The notes: a model not told the origin generated them from the sequence alone. A stretch of 64,000 nucleotides of DNA from Janthinobacterium sp. (GCF_009923995.1 NZ_RFSK01000027.1:1-64000); one strand, 5' to 3'; positions 18,672-27,227 are shown, counted from the first letter of the stretch. A program made the numbers and translations.

Positions 18672-19099
18672 TCCGTCAAGCGCTGCGGGCGTTACTTCTG
18701 GTTATAAAACAGGAACACTGGATGGGCATACAGCCTTCGGCGACGCCCCATTTTGGTCCTTCCTGCCCGCCCGCGGCGCGCGCGGATCGCCCGTATTTTC
18801 CTAAGTGGCGGATTGTTAAGCGCTTTTTCAGATATCCACACGGACTGTGGATATCTTTGTGGATAAGCGCCTATTGACAGGCCCCAAAGCCACAGCCCGT
18901 GCGGCTTTCAATAAACTGCTCAATCAAACAGCAAAAATAAAACCCAATAAAATCAGATACTTAGAAACTCACACATAATCACGTGAAAATTATTTCGGCA
19001 ATTTCGCTAACCCATCATTTGTGCATAACTGAGCCATAATGAGCAATTCGACAACGCCCGATCCTGGCCACAGGCAACACAGTTGCCGCCATACAAGAA
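18672..19099. other. intergenic region with DnaA-box-like element 2
   Basis: The left part (18672-18810) shows nothing I recognise. From about 18819 the sequence repeats the layout of the first element and then turns AT-rich to about 19030. A hairpin at 19100-19134 ends the neighbouring minus-strand gene. Confidence 0.65.
18819..19010 (+). repeat. origin-like direct repeat, copy 2 (three DnaA-like boxes)
   Basis: Boxes TATCCACA (18833-18840), TGTGGATA (18846-18853) and TGTGGATAA (18858-18866). The first two form the perfect hairpin GATATCCACA-cggac-TGTGGATATC. Similarity to copy 1 is roughly two thirds overall, but the boxes and the gaps between them are kept, which suggests selection on protein binding. 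Confidence 0.6.
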
Positions 19100-19134
19100 G
19101 CCTGTCCCGGCAGGAAGCGCCGGCCGGGACAGGC
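19100..19134 (-). terminator. hairpin terminator of the 73-aa gene
   Basis: A perfect 12-base stem (GCCTGTCCCGGC / GCCGGGACAGGC) lies 6 bases after the stop of the small minus-strand gene. A short T-rich run (TTCTTG) follows on that strand. Confidence 0.6.
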
Positions 19135-19140
19135 CGCCGC

Positions 19141-19362
19141 TCAATGCAGCACCTGGCGGCGCTGCTCTGGATGCAGCAGCACGCGCTCGATCAAATCCGG
19201 GTCGATATTGTATGACTTCAGGTATTCCAGCGCGCACAGGGTACTGAAGGCGGCCTGCACGGCGATACCCAGATTGACGATATCGCACATCTTCTGGTCG
19301 ACCCTGGCATGCATCTGCACGGTCTTGGGGGGCATATGCAAGGTTTCTGGGGAATTAGGCAT
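19141..19362 (-). CDS. 73-residue conserved-looking small protein, function unknown
   Basis: I chose the ATG at 19362 (MPNSPETLHM) because AGGAG sits 9 bases upstream. The longer frame to 19485 has no ribosome site. The protein is mostly helical with a Cys-containing middle (QKMCDIVNLGIAVQAAFSTL) and an Asp/Glu/Arg-rich tail (DPDLIERVLLHPEQRRQVLH). It has no signal peptide or clear membrane span. A good ribosome site, a terminator hairpin just after the stop and typical codon use support a real gene. I do not recognise a family. Confidence 0.65.
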   Translation of the reverse strand: MPNSPETLHMPPKTVQMHARVDQKMCDIVNLGIAVQAAFSTLCALEYLKSYNIDPDLIERVLLHPEQRRQVLH

Positions 19363-19578
19363 GGTGGACAACTCCTGCGGAAGGGAACGGGGGCGGCGGC
19401 CAGCAGAAGATAGCCGGGCGCCAGCGCGGGCACGGACAGTGGCAGTATTGCCGGTAAAGTATTGCCGATAAATTCTCGATGTCAATGGCAGGGAAACATG
19501 AGGCGCCGTTTTTTCTTGCAGGCACAGGCGTAGCCGAAAGCGATGGACAAGGGCGAGCGGCCACGGCGATAATCAGCC

Positions 19579-20166
19579 ATGCCCTCGCCCTCCGCCGCCC
19601 CGCCCGACCTCCCCCGCCCGCAGCCCGCCTCGCTTGCCGACCTGTTCTTTTCGTTTACCTGGCTGGCCCTGCAGGGATTCGGCGGCGTGCTGGCCGTGAT
19701 CCAGCGCGAGATGGTGGAACGCAAGCGCTGGCTGACGCAGGAAGAGTTCCTGGAAGACTGGGCCGTGGCGCAAATCATGCCGGGGCCGAATGTCGTCAAC
19801 CTGTCCTTGATGGTGGGCGGACGCTACTTCGGCTTGCGGGGCGCGCTGACGGCGCTGGCCGGCATGCTGGCCGTGCCCCTCGTCATCGTGCTGCTGCTGG
19901 GCGTGCTGTACACGCGCTTCGGCGACAATCCGCAGATGGCCGGCGCCCTGCGCGGCATGGCCGCCGTGTCGGCCGGCATGATCGCCGCCACGGGCGTGAA
20001 ACTGGCCGCCGCGCTGGGCAAGCATCCGCTGCCCCTGTGGCTGACCCTGCCCCTCGTCGTGCTGGGCGTGCTGATGGTGGCCATCCTGCGCTGGCCCCTG
20101 CTGTACATCCTGCTGGGCCTGGGCGGCATCGGCTGCCTGCTGACCTATCGAAAGCTGTCCGCATGA
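19579..20166 (+). CDS. chrA1: chromate transporter, N-terminal half subunit
   Basis: 195 residues, about six membrane segments. The ChrA family signature is seen in ALQGFGGVLAVIQREMV and in AQIMPGPNVVNLSLMVGG (the PGPN block). Full-length ChrA is about 400 residues; many bacteria encode the two halves as separate genes that pair as antiparallel subunits. It exports chromate, or in sulfate-replete cells may carry other oxyanions. The stop codon overlaps the start of the second half (ATGA), so the two are translated together. Confidence 0.88.
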   Translation: MPSPSAAPPDLPRPQPASLADLFFSFTWLALQGFGGVLAVIQREMVERKRWLTQEEFLEDWAVAQIMPGPNVVNLSLMVGGRYFGLRGALTALAGMLAVPLVIVLLLGVLYTRFGDNPQMAGALRGMAAVSAGMIAATGVKLAAALGKHPLPLWLTLPLVVLGVLMVAILRWPLLYILLGLGGIGCLLTYRKLSA

Positions 20167-20747
20167 ACCCGCCCCTGCAACTGGTGCTGAGCACGGGGGA
20201 CTGGCTGAACCTGTTCGGCCACTACCTGATGCTGTCGCTGATGTCCATCGGCGGCGCGATTTCCACCACGGCGGAAATGCACCGCTTCCTCGTCGAGCAG
20301 CACGGCTGGCTGACGCAAGCGCAATTCAACGAGTCGATCGCCATCGCCCAGGCCGCACCGGGGCCCAACGTGCTGTTCGTCGCCCTGATGGGCTGGAACG
20401 TGGGCATGAATGCGGGCAGCTACGCGGCCGCCTATTTCGGCGTGCTGGTGACGATGGTGGGCATCATGCTGCCCAGCACCACGCTCACCTACGTGGCCGC
20501 CCAGTGGGGCTACCGCAACCGCGACCTGCGCCCCGTGCGCGCCTTCAAGCAGGGCATGGCGCCCATCGTCGTCGCCCTCCTGATTTCCACGGGCATGATC
20601 CTGGGCGGCGCCAACCACGATCTGCGCACGGACTGGCCCCTGTGGAGCCTGTCCATCGTGGCCGGCCTCCTCATCTGGCGCACGAAAATCCATTTACTGT
20701 GGCTGCTGGCGGCGGGCGCCGTGCTGGGGTGGCTGCAGCTGGTATGA
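20163..20747 (+). CDS. chrA2: chromate transporter, C-terminal half subunit
   Basis: 194 residues, homologous to the preceding gene. It has MSIGGAISTTAEMHRFLVE, AIAQAAPGPNVLFVALMG and about six membrane segments. The presence of its own PGPN block and ATG (in an ATGA overlap) shows a short-chain ChrA pair rather than a frameshifted single gene. The final TGA overlaps the start of the downstream hydrolase gene in the same way. Confidence 0.88.
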   Translation: MNPPLQLVLSTGDWLNLFGHYLMLSLMSIGGAISTTAEMHRFLVEQHGWLTQAQFNESIAIAQAAPGPNVLFVALMGWNVGMNAGSYAAAYFGVLVTMVGIMLPSTTLTYVAAQWGYRNRDLRPVRAFKQGMAPIVVALLISTGMILGGANHDLRTDWPLWSLSIVAGLLIWRTKIHLLWLLAAGAVLGWLQLV

Positions 20748-21370
20748 GAAAAGACGCGATGAAGATTCTCTTTGTGCATGGCATGGGTGCGACCCCATGG
20801 GACGCCTTTCCCACCCTGAGACGCTTGAGGAAAGCCGGCCACGCGACGGCCACCTTTGCCTATTTCGCCTCCGTTGAAACGCTGGCGTCCATCCAGGCGC
20901 GGCTGGTCGCGCGCCTTTCCGCGCTGGCGCGCGACGGCGACTATGCGCTGATCGGGCATTCCCTGGGCGGCGTGCTGCTGCGCCATGCGCTCTGCAGCCT
21001 GCCCGCCGGCACGCGCCAGCCGAGGCATCTGTTCCTCGTCGGCTCGCCCATGGTGGCCACGCGCACCAATATCTATCTGAACCGTTTTCGCCTGTACAAG
21101 CTGCTATTTGGCGAGTGCGGCCAGCTCGTCGCCTCGCCGCAGCGCATGGCCGCCATCGGCACGCCGGACATTCCCCTCACGTGCGTGGCCGGCACCCTCG
21201 GCTTTCCCGGGCGCCGCCAGCCGTTTGGCGGCGCGGCGAATGACGGCATCGTGCAGGAGGCGGAGCTGCGCCCCGAACTGTTTACGGACGTGGTGCGCCT
21301 GCCCGCGCACCATCCCCTGCTGCCCGCGCACAGGCAGCTGGCCCACCTCGTGCATCAACGCCTGTCCTGA
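20744..21370 (+). CDS. alpha/beta hydrolase
   Basis: 208 residues from MRKDAMKILFVHGMG; a start at 20759 is equally possible. The first strand and oxyanion turn are ILFVHGMGATPW, the nucleophile elbow is LIGHSLGGVLLRHAL (Ser), and the likely base is His in RLPAHHPLLPAHRQL. The family includes lipases and esterases; the substrate is not visible. It is translationally coupled (ATGA) to the split chromate transporter. The link may be only transcriptional. It ends one base from the convergent urtE stop codon. Confidence 0.75.
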   Translation: MRKDAMKILFVHGMGATPWDAFPTLRRLRKAGHATATFAYFASVETLASIQARLVARLSALARDGDYALIGHSLGGVLLRHALCSLPAGTRQPRHLFLVGSPMVATRTNIYLNRFRLYKLLFGECGQLVASPQRMAAIGTPDIPLTCVAGTLGFPGRRQPFGGAANDGIVQEAELRPELFTDVVRLPAHHPLLPAHRQLAHLVHQRLS

Positions 21371-21371
21371 C

Positions 21372-22070
21372 TCACACGGCCAAATGCCGTTTCACCGCGT
21401 CGCCATCCATCTGCTCCGCCTTGCCGCTGGCCACCACCTGCCCCCGCGACAGCACGATGAACTCGTCGGCCAGCTCGCGGGCGAAATCGAAATACTGTTC
21501 GCACAGCACGATGGCCATGTCGCCGCGCTGCTTCAAGAGGGAAATGACCCGGCCGATATCCTTGATGACGGAGGGCTGGATGCCTTCCGTCGGCTCGTCG
21601 AAGATGATTAATTCCGGCTCGGCCAGCAGGGCGCGGGCGATGGCCAGCTGCTGCTGTTGCCCGCCGGACAGATCGCCGCCGCGCCGCTGCAGCATCTCCT
21701 TGAGCACTGGAAACAGCTCATACACGTGGGGATCGATGCGCGACGCCGGCCTGCCCCGCTTCACCGCCATGCCCATCAGCAAGTTTTCCTCCACCGTCAG
21801 GCGCGCGAAGATGTCGCGCCCCTGCGGCACGTAGGCGATACCCAGCTTTGCCCGCGCATGCGGTGCCAGCCGCGTGATGTCGCGGCCCTTGAAGCGCACC
21901 TGGCCCTGCGCCACGGGCAGCACGCCCATCAGGCATTTCAGCAGGGTCGTCTTGCCCACGCCATTCCTGCCCAGCAAGGCCAGGCACTGCCCCTGGCGCG
22001 CCGAGAGGTTGATGCCGCGCAAGGTGTGCGAGGAGCCATAGTATTGGTTTAATTGTTGCACTTCGAGCAT
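21372..22070 (-). CDS. urtE: urea ABC transporter ATP-binding protein UrtE
   Basis: 232 residues, LivF-like. Walker A is LLGRNGVGKTTLLKCLMG, the signature motif is LSGGQQQQLAIARAL, Walker B is ELIIFDEPTEGIQPS, and the switch region is in VLCEQYF. The phrase PTEGIQPSVIKDI and the position after urtD mark it as UrtE rather than a generic amino-acid LivF. It powers urea import at the inner membrane with UrtD. It is the last gene of urtABCDE, 18 bases after urtD. Confidence 0.93.
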   Translation of the reverse strand: MLEVQQLNQYYGSSHTLRGINLSARQGQCLALLGRNGVGKTTLLKCLMGVLPVAQGQVRFKGRDITRLAPHARAKLGIAYVPQGRDIFARLTVEENLLMGMAVKRGRPASRIDPHVYELFPVLKEMLQRRGGDLSGGQQQQLAIARALLAEPELIIFDEPTEGIQPSVIKDIGRVISLLKQRGDMAIVLCEQYFDFARELADEFIVLSRGQVVASGKAEQMDGDAVKRHLAV

Positions 22071-22088
22071 GGTCTGTGATCTCCCCCA

Positions 22089-22925
22089 TTACCTTCCCAG
22101 ATAGACTTCGATGACGCGCTCGTCCGCCTGCACCTCGTCCATGCGCCCCTGCGCCAGCACGGCGCCCTCATGCAGCACGGTGACGATGCCTTGCCGGGCG
22201 ATTTCCGTGACAAAACCCATGTCGTGCTCGACCACCATGATGGAATGCTTGCCGCGCAATTCATCGAGCAATTCGGCCGTGCGCGCCGTTTCCGCGTCCG
22301 ACATGCCGGCCACGGGTTCATCGAGCAAAATCAGCTGCGGCTCCTGCATCAGCAGCATGCCGATTTCCAGCCACTGCTTTTGCCCGTGCGACAGCAAGCC
22401 GGCCAGCCGCCTTTCCTGGCCGTTCAGGCGGATCAGGCGCAAGATCGCTTCGATCCTGCCCGCCTGCTCGGATGTCAGGCGCGCGAACAGCGTCGGCGCC
22501 ACGCGCTTGTCCAGCTTCATGGCCAGTTCCAGGTTGTCGAACACCGTGTGCTGCTCGAACACGGTGGGGCGCTGGAACTTGCGGCCGATGCCCGCGTGGG
22601 CGATCTGCGCTTCCGTCATGGTGGCCAGGTTCATGGTCTGGCCGAACCAGGCCGTGCCGGACGTGGGCCGCGTCTTGCCGGTGATCACATCCATCATCGT
22701 CGTCTTGCCGGCGCCATTCGGGCCGATGATGCAGCGCAACTCGCCTACGGAAATGTCGAGGCTCAGCTTGTTGATGGCCTTGAAGCCGTCGAAGGACACG
22801 CTGACGTCTTCCAGGTACAGGATGGCGCCATGCGTCGTGTCGACGCCCTCGCCTTTCACGCGCGCATAGGCGGCGCTGGCGCCCGCTTCGGCGCTGGCCA
22901 TGCCGGGCAACATGCGGATGCTCAT
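22089..22925 (-). CDS. urtD: urea ABC transporter ATP-binding protein UrtD
   Basis: 278 residues from MSIRMLPGM, whose ATG overlaps the urtC stop (ATGA). Walker A is IIGPNGAGKTTMMDVITG, the signature is LLSHGQKQWLEIGMLL and Walker B is LILLDEPVAGMSD. The LSHGQ form of the signature and the LivG-type insert are usual for UrtD. A 30-residue N-terminal extension before the first strand (ILYLEDVSVSFDGFKA) is not seen in all members. Confidence 0.93.
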   Translation of the reverse strand: MSIRMLPGMASAEAGASAAYARVKGEGVDTTHGAILYLEDVSVSFDGFKAINKLSLDISVGELRCIIGPNGAGKTTMMDVITGKTRPTSGTAWFGQTMNLATMTEAQIAHAGIGRKFQRPTVFEQHTVFDNLELAMKLDKRVAPTLFARLTSEQAGRIEAILRLIRLNGQERRLAGLLSHGQKQWLEIGMLLMQEPQLILLDEPVAGMSDAETARTAELLDELRGKHSIMVVEHDMGFVTEIARQGIVTVLHEGAVLAQGRMDEVQADERVIEVYLGR

Positions 22926-24043
22926 GCGGCCTCCTCTGCCACGGCGGCGGCTTTCTTGCGTTTGAGCTTGCCCAACACGCCCAGCATGCCCTGCTGCATG
23001 AACAGGGTCACGCCGATGAACAGCAGGCCCAGCGCGAACAGCCACAGTTCCGGCAAGGCGGCCGTGAACCAGCTTTTCAAGCCATTCACCGTGAAGGCGC
23101 CCAGGATCGGGCCAAGCAGGGTGCCGCGTCCGCCCACGGCCACCCACACGACCATCTCGATGGAATTGGCCGGCGACATCTCGGACGGGTTGATGATGCC
23201 CACCTGCGGCACGTACAGGGCACCGGCGATGCCGCACAGCACGGCGGACAGGGTCCAGACGAAGAGCTTGAACCACAGCGGGTTGTAGCCGAGGAACATC
23301 AGCCGCGCCTCGCTGTCGCGCACGCCCTGCAGCACGCGGCCCAGCTTGGAGGTGACGATGGCGCGCGCGCCGACCAGGGCCGTCAGCAGCATGGCCAGGG
23401 TCAGCAAAAACAGCACGGCCTTGGTGGCGGGCGCCGTGACGCTGTAACCAAGAATGGTCTTGAAATCCGTGAAACCGTTGTTGCCGCCAAAGCCGGTGTC
23501 ATTGCGGAAGAACAAGAGCATGAAGGCATACGTCATCGCCTGCGTGATGATGGAAAAATACACGCCCTTGATGCGCGAACGGAAGGCGAAATAGCCGAAG
23601 ACGAAGGCGAGCACGCCCGGCACCAGCACGACGAGGGCCATGCAGTACCAGAAGTGTTCCGTAAACGCCCAGTACCAGGGATAGGTTTTCCAGTCGAGAA
23701 AGACCATGAAGTCGGGCAAGCTGCTGTGGTACTGGCCCTCGCCGCCGATGGCACGCATCAGGTACATGCCGTGCGCATACGCGCCCAGGGCAAAGAACAC
23801 GCCATGTCCCAGGGACAAGATGCCCGTGTAGCCCCACACGAGGTCCAGCGCCAGCGCCGCCAGCGCGTAGCACATGAACTTGCCCACCAGCGCCACCGTG
23901 TAGGCGGACACGTGCAAGGCATGGCCTTCGGCAAACACTAGATTGAAAATCGGCAACAACGCCGCCAGTAATGTACAGGCGGCAATCACCAGCCACACGG
24001 GCCGCGTGAACAGGCCAGGCTTGATGGGATGGGAGGTAGTCAT
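22922..24043 (-). CDS. urtC: urea ABC transporter permease UrtC
   Basis: 373 residues with about ten membrane helices; LivM-like. Key blocks are WGYTGILSLGHGVFFALGAY, FGGNNGFTDFKTILGYSV and AVGGRGTLLGPILGAF. The N-terminal MTTSHPIKPGLFTR leads directly into a helix. The start overlaps the urtB stop codon and the end overlaps the urtD start, both as ATGA. It forms the membrane channel with UrtB. Confidence 0.93.
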   Translation of the reverse strand: MTTSHPIKPGLFTRPVWLVIAACTLLAALLPIFNLVFAEGHALHVSAYTVALVGKFMCYALAALALDLVWGYTGILSLGHGVFFALGAYAHGMYLMRAIGGEGQYHSSLPDFMVFLDWKTYPWYWAFTEHFWYCMALVVLVPGVLAFVFGYFAFRSRIKGVYFSIITQAMTYAFMLLFFRNDTGFGGNNGFTDFKTILGYSVTAPATKAVLFLLTLAMLLTALVGARAIVTSKLGRVLQGVRDSEARLMFLGYNPLWFKLFVWTLSAVLCGIAGALYVPQVGIINPSEMSPANSIEMVVWVAVGGRGTLLGPILGAFTVNGLKSWFTAALPELWLFALGLLFIGVTLFMQQGMLGVLGKLKRKKAAAVAEEAA

Positions 24044-25641
24044 TCGACGCTGCGTCCCTTCATGGCAAACAGGCCCTGCGGCCGGCGCTGGATAAAGATG
24101 ATGATGAATACCAGAATGGCGATCTTCGCCAGCACGGCGCCCGCCACGGGTTCGAGGAATTTGTTCACTTCGCCCAGGCCCAGCGCGGCGATCACGGTGC
24201 CGGCCAGCTGGCCCACGCCGCCCAGCACCACCACCATGAAGGAATCGACGATGTAGCTTTGCCCCAGGTCCGGCCCCACGTTGCCCAGCTGGGACAGGGC
24301 CACGCCGCCCAGCCCCGCGATGCCGGAACCGAGGCCGAAGGTGAGCATGTCGACCTTGCCCGTGGCCACGCCCACGCAATCGGCCATGCGGCGGTTTTGC
24401 GTGACGGCCCGCACGAACAGGCCCAGGCGCGTCTTGTTGAGGATCAGCCACACGGCCGCCACGACGACGGTGGCAAAGGCGATGATGGCCAGGCGGTTGT
24501 AGGGCAGCACGAGGCCGCCCAGCACGGTGACGCCGCCCGACATCCAGGCCGGGTTGGCCACTTCCACGTTTTGCGCGCCGAAGATGGTGCGCACCGTCTG
24601 CATGAGGATCAGGCTGATGCCCCAGGTGGCCAGCAGGGTTTCCAGCGGCCGGCCATACAGCCAGCGGATCACCGTGCGCTCCAGCACCACGCCCACCAGT
24701 CCCGCGACGAGGAAGGCGGCCGGCAAGGCGGCCAGCAAGTACCAGTCCTGCACCCCGGGCAGGAAGTGGCGGAAGAAAAGCTGGCACAAATAGGTCGTGT
24801 AGGCGCCGATCATCAGCAGTTCGCCATGCGCCATGTTGATGATGCCCATCAAGCCAAACGTGATGGCCAGGCCCAGGGCCGCCAGCAGCAGCACGCTGCC
24901 CAGGGAAATGCCGTAAAACACATTGCCGGCGAATTCCATGCGCGCCACCCGTCCCTTGATCTGGCGCATGGTGTCGATGGCGGCCAGCTGCACGGACTCG
25001 TCCGGCTCGCCGGCCTTGCCGTCTGGCCCTTGATCCAGCATGGCTTGCAGCGCGGGCAGCAGGCGCGCATCGCTGCTGCCGGCCAGGGCCTGCACGGCCT
25101 GCTTGCGCGTGGCTGCATCGGGTGCATGCAGGCTGGCGCTGGCGATCAGCACCTGCAATATCTGCCTGATGTCGGCGTCGCTTTCCTGCGCCAGCGCCGT
25201 GCGGATCAGGGGCAGCTGGGCGGGATCGACGGCCTTCTGCAAAGCTTGCGCGGCAGCCAGCCGCTGGGCGCGCTGCGGCGCCAGCAGCTGCAAGCCGGAC
25301 AGGGCACCCGCCACGGCCGCGCGCAAGCGGTTGTTGACCATCACGCCATCGATGCCGTCCGGCAGCGGCACGCGCTTGCCGCTTGCGGGGTCATACGCCC
25401 GCTCGCCCTCGACGATGTAGACCTTGCCGTCGGGCGCCGCATATAAAGCGTCGTCCTGCAAGGCTTGCAGCACCCTGGCCGCCTCGGGCGTGGCCAGGGC
25501 GGCGATCTGCGCCACGGCAGCGACCCTCGTGTCGGGATCGTCGCCGGCCAGCGGTTTGAGCAAGTCCGCAGGGATGGCCGCCTGCGCCATGGACGACAGG
25601 CACAGGCAGGCGAGGATCAGCAGTTTGAAGAGGAGCTGCAT
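24040..25641 (-). CDS. urtB: urea ABC transporter permease UrtB
   Basis: 533 residues from MQLLFKLLILACLC, a signal peptide; an upstream ATG at 25665 is possible. The first ~220 residues form a periplasmic helical-repeat region (DPDTRVAAVAQIAALATPEA), found in UrtB but not in ordinary LivH permeases. The rest is a LivH-like permease with LGLAITFGLMGIINMAHGEL, LLATWGISLILMQTVR and VLGGVGQLAGTVIAALGLGE. It partners UrtC. Confidence 0.93.
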   Translation of the reverse strand: MQLLFKLLILACLCLSSMAQAAIPADLLKPLAGDDPDTRVAAVAQIAALATPEAARVLQALQDDALYAAPDGKVYIVEGERAYDPASGKRVPLPDGIDGVMVNNRLRAAVAGALSGLQLLAPQRAQRLAAAQALQKAVDPAQLPLIRTALAQESDADIRQILQVLIASASLHAPDAATRKQAVQALAGSSDARLLPALQAMLDQGPDGKAGEPDESVQLAAIDTMRQIKGRVARMEFAGNVFYGISLGSVLLLAALGLAITFGLMGIINMAHGELLMIGAYTTYLCQLFFRHFLPGVQDWYLLAALPAAFLVAGLVGVVLERTVIRWLYGRPLETLLATWGISLILMQTVRTIFGAQNVEVANPAWMSGGVTVLGGLVLPYNRLAIIAFATVVVAAVWLILNKTRLGLFVRAVTQNRRMADCVGVATGKVDMLTFGLGSGIAGLGGVALSQLGNVGPDLGQSYIVDSFMVVVLGGVGQLAGTVIAALGLGEVNKFLEPVAGAVLAKIAILVFIIIFIQRRPQGLFAMKGRSVE

Positions 25642-25679
25642 TTGCGTTCCAAAGAATGACTGCACAGGGATCTATGCTT

Positions 25680-25756
25680 ACCCCAAAGGCGAGGACTGGG
25701 GTCGGATGGGGACGCCTAGTCCCTCAGGGTCCGACCCCGGCATTTGCGGGTGGGTG
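25680..25756. repeat. GGGGTCGGACCC-type palindromic repeat between urtA and urtB
   Basis: An outer stem GGGGTCGGA (25698-25706) pairs with TCCGACCCC (25740-25748), with an inner GGGAC/GTCCC pair. The minus strand shares GCAAATGCCGGGGTCGGACCCTGAGGG-type sequence with 34198-34231. It could be a REP-like element. In this place it may lower expression of the urtBCDE membrane genes relative to urtA by stabilising or partly terminating the mRNA. Confidence 0.7.
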
Positions 25757-25779
25757 AATAGCGCCTACATAGCTAGCGC

Positions 25780-27033
25780 CTACAGCTTCTGCTTGCCCTC
25801 ATTGCCCTTGATAAACGGGCTCCACGGCTGGGCACGTATCGGCTCCTTGGTTTTCCACACGACATTAAATTGCCCGTCGGCCTTGATCTCGCCGATCATC
25901 ACGGGCTTGTGCAGGTGGTGATTCGTCGGGTCCATGGTCAGGGTAAAGCCGGACGGCGCCTTGACGCTCTGGCCCGCCATGGCGGCGATCACCTTGTCCG
26001 TGTCCGTCGACTTGGCCTTTTCCACGGCTTGCGCCCACATGTGGATGCCGACATAGGTCGCTTCCATGGGGTCGTTCGTCACGACGGAAGCCGCGTTCGG
26101 CAGCTTTTGCGCCACCGCATAGGCTTTCCACTGCTTGATGAAGGCCGCGTTGACGGGGTTCTTGACGGATTCAAAGTAATTCCACGCCGCCAGATGCCCC
26201 AGCAGGGGTTTGGTGTCGATGCCGCGCAGCTCTTCCTCGCCCACGGAAAACGCGACGACGGGCACATCCGTGGCTTTCAGGCCCGCATTGCCCAGTTCCT
26301 TGTAGAACGGCACGTTCGAATCGCCATTGATGGTGGAAATGACGGCCGTCTTGCCGCCGGCGGAAAACTTCTTGATGTTGGCGACGATGGTTTGATAGTC
26401 GGCGTGGCCGAACGGCGTATAGACCTCGCTGATATCGCTATCCTTCACGCCACGGCTTTTCAGGAAGGCGCGCAATATCTTGTTGGTGGTGCGCGGATAC
26501 ACGTAATCCGTGCCCAGCAGCACGAAGCGCTTGGCCCCGCCGCCATCCTTGCTCATCAGGTACTCCACGGCCGGGATCGCCTGCTGGTTCGGCGCGGCGC
26601 CCGTATAAAACACATTCTTTTCCAGTTCCTCGCCCTCGTATTGCACGGGGTAGAACAGCAGGCTGTTGAGTTCCTTGAACACCGGCAAGACGGACTTGCG
26701 GGACACGGACGTCCAGCAGCCGAACACGACGGCCACCTTGTCCTGCGCCACCAGCTGGCGCGCTTTTTCCGCAAACAACGGCCAGTTCGACGCCGGGTCG
26801 ACGACGACGGCTTCCAGCTTCTTGCCCAGCACGCCGCCCTTGGCATTGATTTCCGCGATCGTCATCAGGGCCACGTCCTTCAGCGACGTTTCGGAAATGG
26901 CCATGGTGCCCGACAGGGAGTGCAGGATGCCCACCTTGATGGTGTCGGCCGCCCAGGCCGCCTGCATGGTGATGGAGGTGGCCAAGGCCAGTGCGCCTGC
27001 TGCTGCCGCTTTCAAGATGATGCGTCGTGACAT
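25780..27033 (-). CDS. urtA: urea ABC transporter substrate-binding protein UrtA
   Basis: 417 residues from MSRRIILKAAAAGALALATS, with AGGAG six bases upstream; further in-frame codons extend to 27186 without support. A signal peptide ends near QAAWAADTIKVG. The mature protein is a type-I periplasmic binding protein with GILHSLSGTMAISE, WTSVSRKSVLPVFKE, YPVQYEGEELEKNVFYTGAA and LLGTDYVYPRTTN, all hallmarks of UrtA/FmdD. It binds urea in the periplasm. It is first in the operon and separated from urtB by 138 bases with a palindromic repeat. Confidence 0.94.
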   Translation of the reverse strand: MSRRIILKAAAAGALALATSITMQAAWAADTIKVGILHSLSGTMAISETSLKDVALMTIAEINAKGGVLGKKLEAVVVDPASNWPLFAEKARQLVAQDKVAVVFGCWTSVSRKSVLPVFKELNSLLFYPVQYEGEELEKNVFYTGAAPNQQAIPAVEYLMSKDGGGAKRFVLLGTDYVYPRTTNKILRAFLKSRGVKDSDISEVYTPFGHADYQTIVANIKKFSAGGKTAVISTINGDSNVPFYKELGNAGLKATDVPVVAFSVGEEELRGIDTKPLLGHLAAWNYFESVKNPVNAAFIKQWKAYAVAQKLPNAASVVTNDPMEATYVGIHMWAQAVEKAKSTDTDKVIAAMAGQSVKAPSGFTLTMDPTNHHLHKPVMIGEIKADGQFNVVWKTKEPIRAQPWSPFIKGNEGKQKL

Positions 27034-27082
27034 GTGGACTCCTGAGTGAAGAACTGCATGAGTATCAATGGATGGGCATACG

Positions 27083-27108
27083 ATGTTGTTAAAGCAGAAT
27101 GCATGCCA
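27083..27108 (-). promoter_or_regulatory. sigma-54 type promoter of urtABCDE
   Basis: On the minus strand TGGCATG-CATT-CTGCT (27108 down to 27093) matches the -24/-12 consensus TGGCACG-N4-TTGCW except for two bases and has the required GG-N10-GC. The predicted start near 27083 leaves a ~50-base leader to urtA. Known urt operons respond to nitrogen limitation, so this placement is sensible. Confidence 0.6.
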
Positions 27109-27122
27109 GCATCGACAGGCGA

Positions 27123-27153
27123 GCGCCATGGTGCGCGTGCCATGCCGTGGTGC
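27123..27153 (-). promoter_or_regulatory. possible NtrC-like sites upstream of urtA
   Basis: GTGCCA-TGCCG-TGGTGC (27137-27153) has one perfect TGGTGC half-site and the five-base spacer of the NtrC consensus GCACCA-N5-TGGTGC. A second GCGCCATGGTGC dyad lies at 27123-27134. They sit just upstream of the -24 element. The match is partial. Confidence 0.35.
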
Positions 27154-27187
27154 AAGCGAGTGCCGGCCGCACGCCCCATGCCGCACG

Positions 27188-27227
27188 AAAAAAAACCTGG
27201 CTGCACAAGGACTGTGCAGCCAGGTTT
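27188..27227 (-). terminator. rho-independent terminator of the DUF4349 lipoprotein gene
   Basis: A perfect 15-base stem (AAACCTGGCTGCACA / TGTGCAGCCAGGTTT, loop of 5) is followed on the minus strand by a run of eight T. It ends transcription from the lipoprotein gene before the urtA promoter. Confidence 0.92.

Noticed and set aside
17755-19010. The chromosomal replication origin
   Set aside because: DnaA boxes and AT-rich DNA are present, but dnaA, dnaN, gyrB, rpmH and parAB are absent; I keep it only as an origin-like element.
19579-20747. A single chrA gene broken by a frameshift
   Set aside because: Each half has its own start, its own PGPN motif and an ATGA overlap, as in true two-gene chromate transporters.
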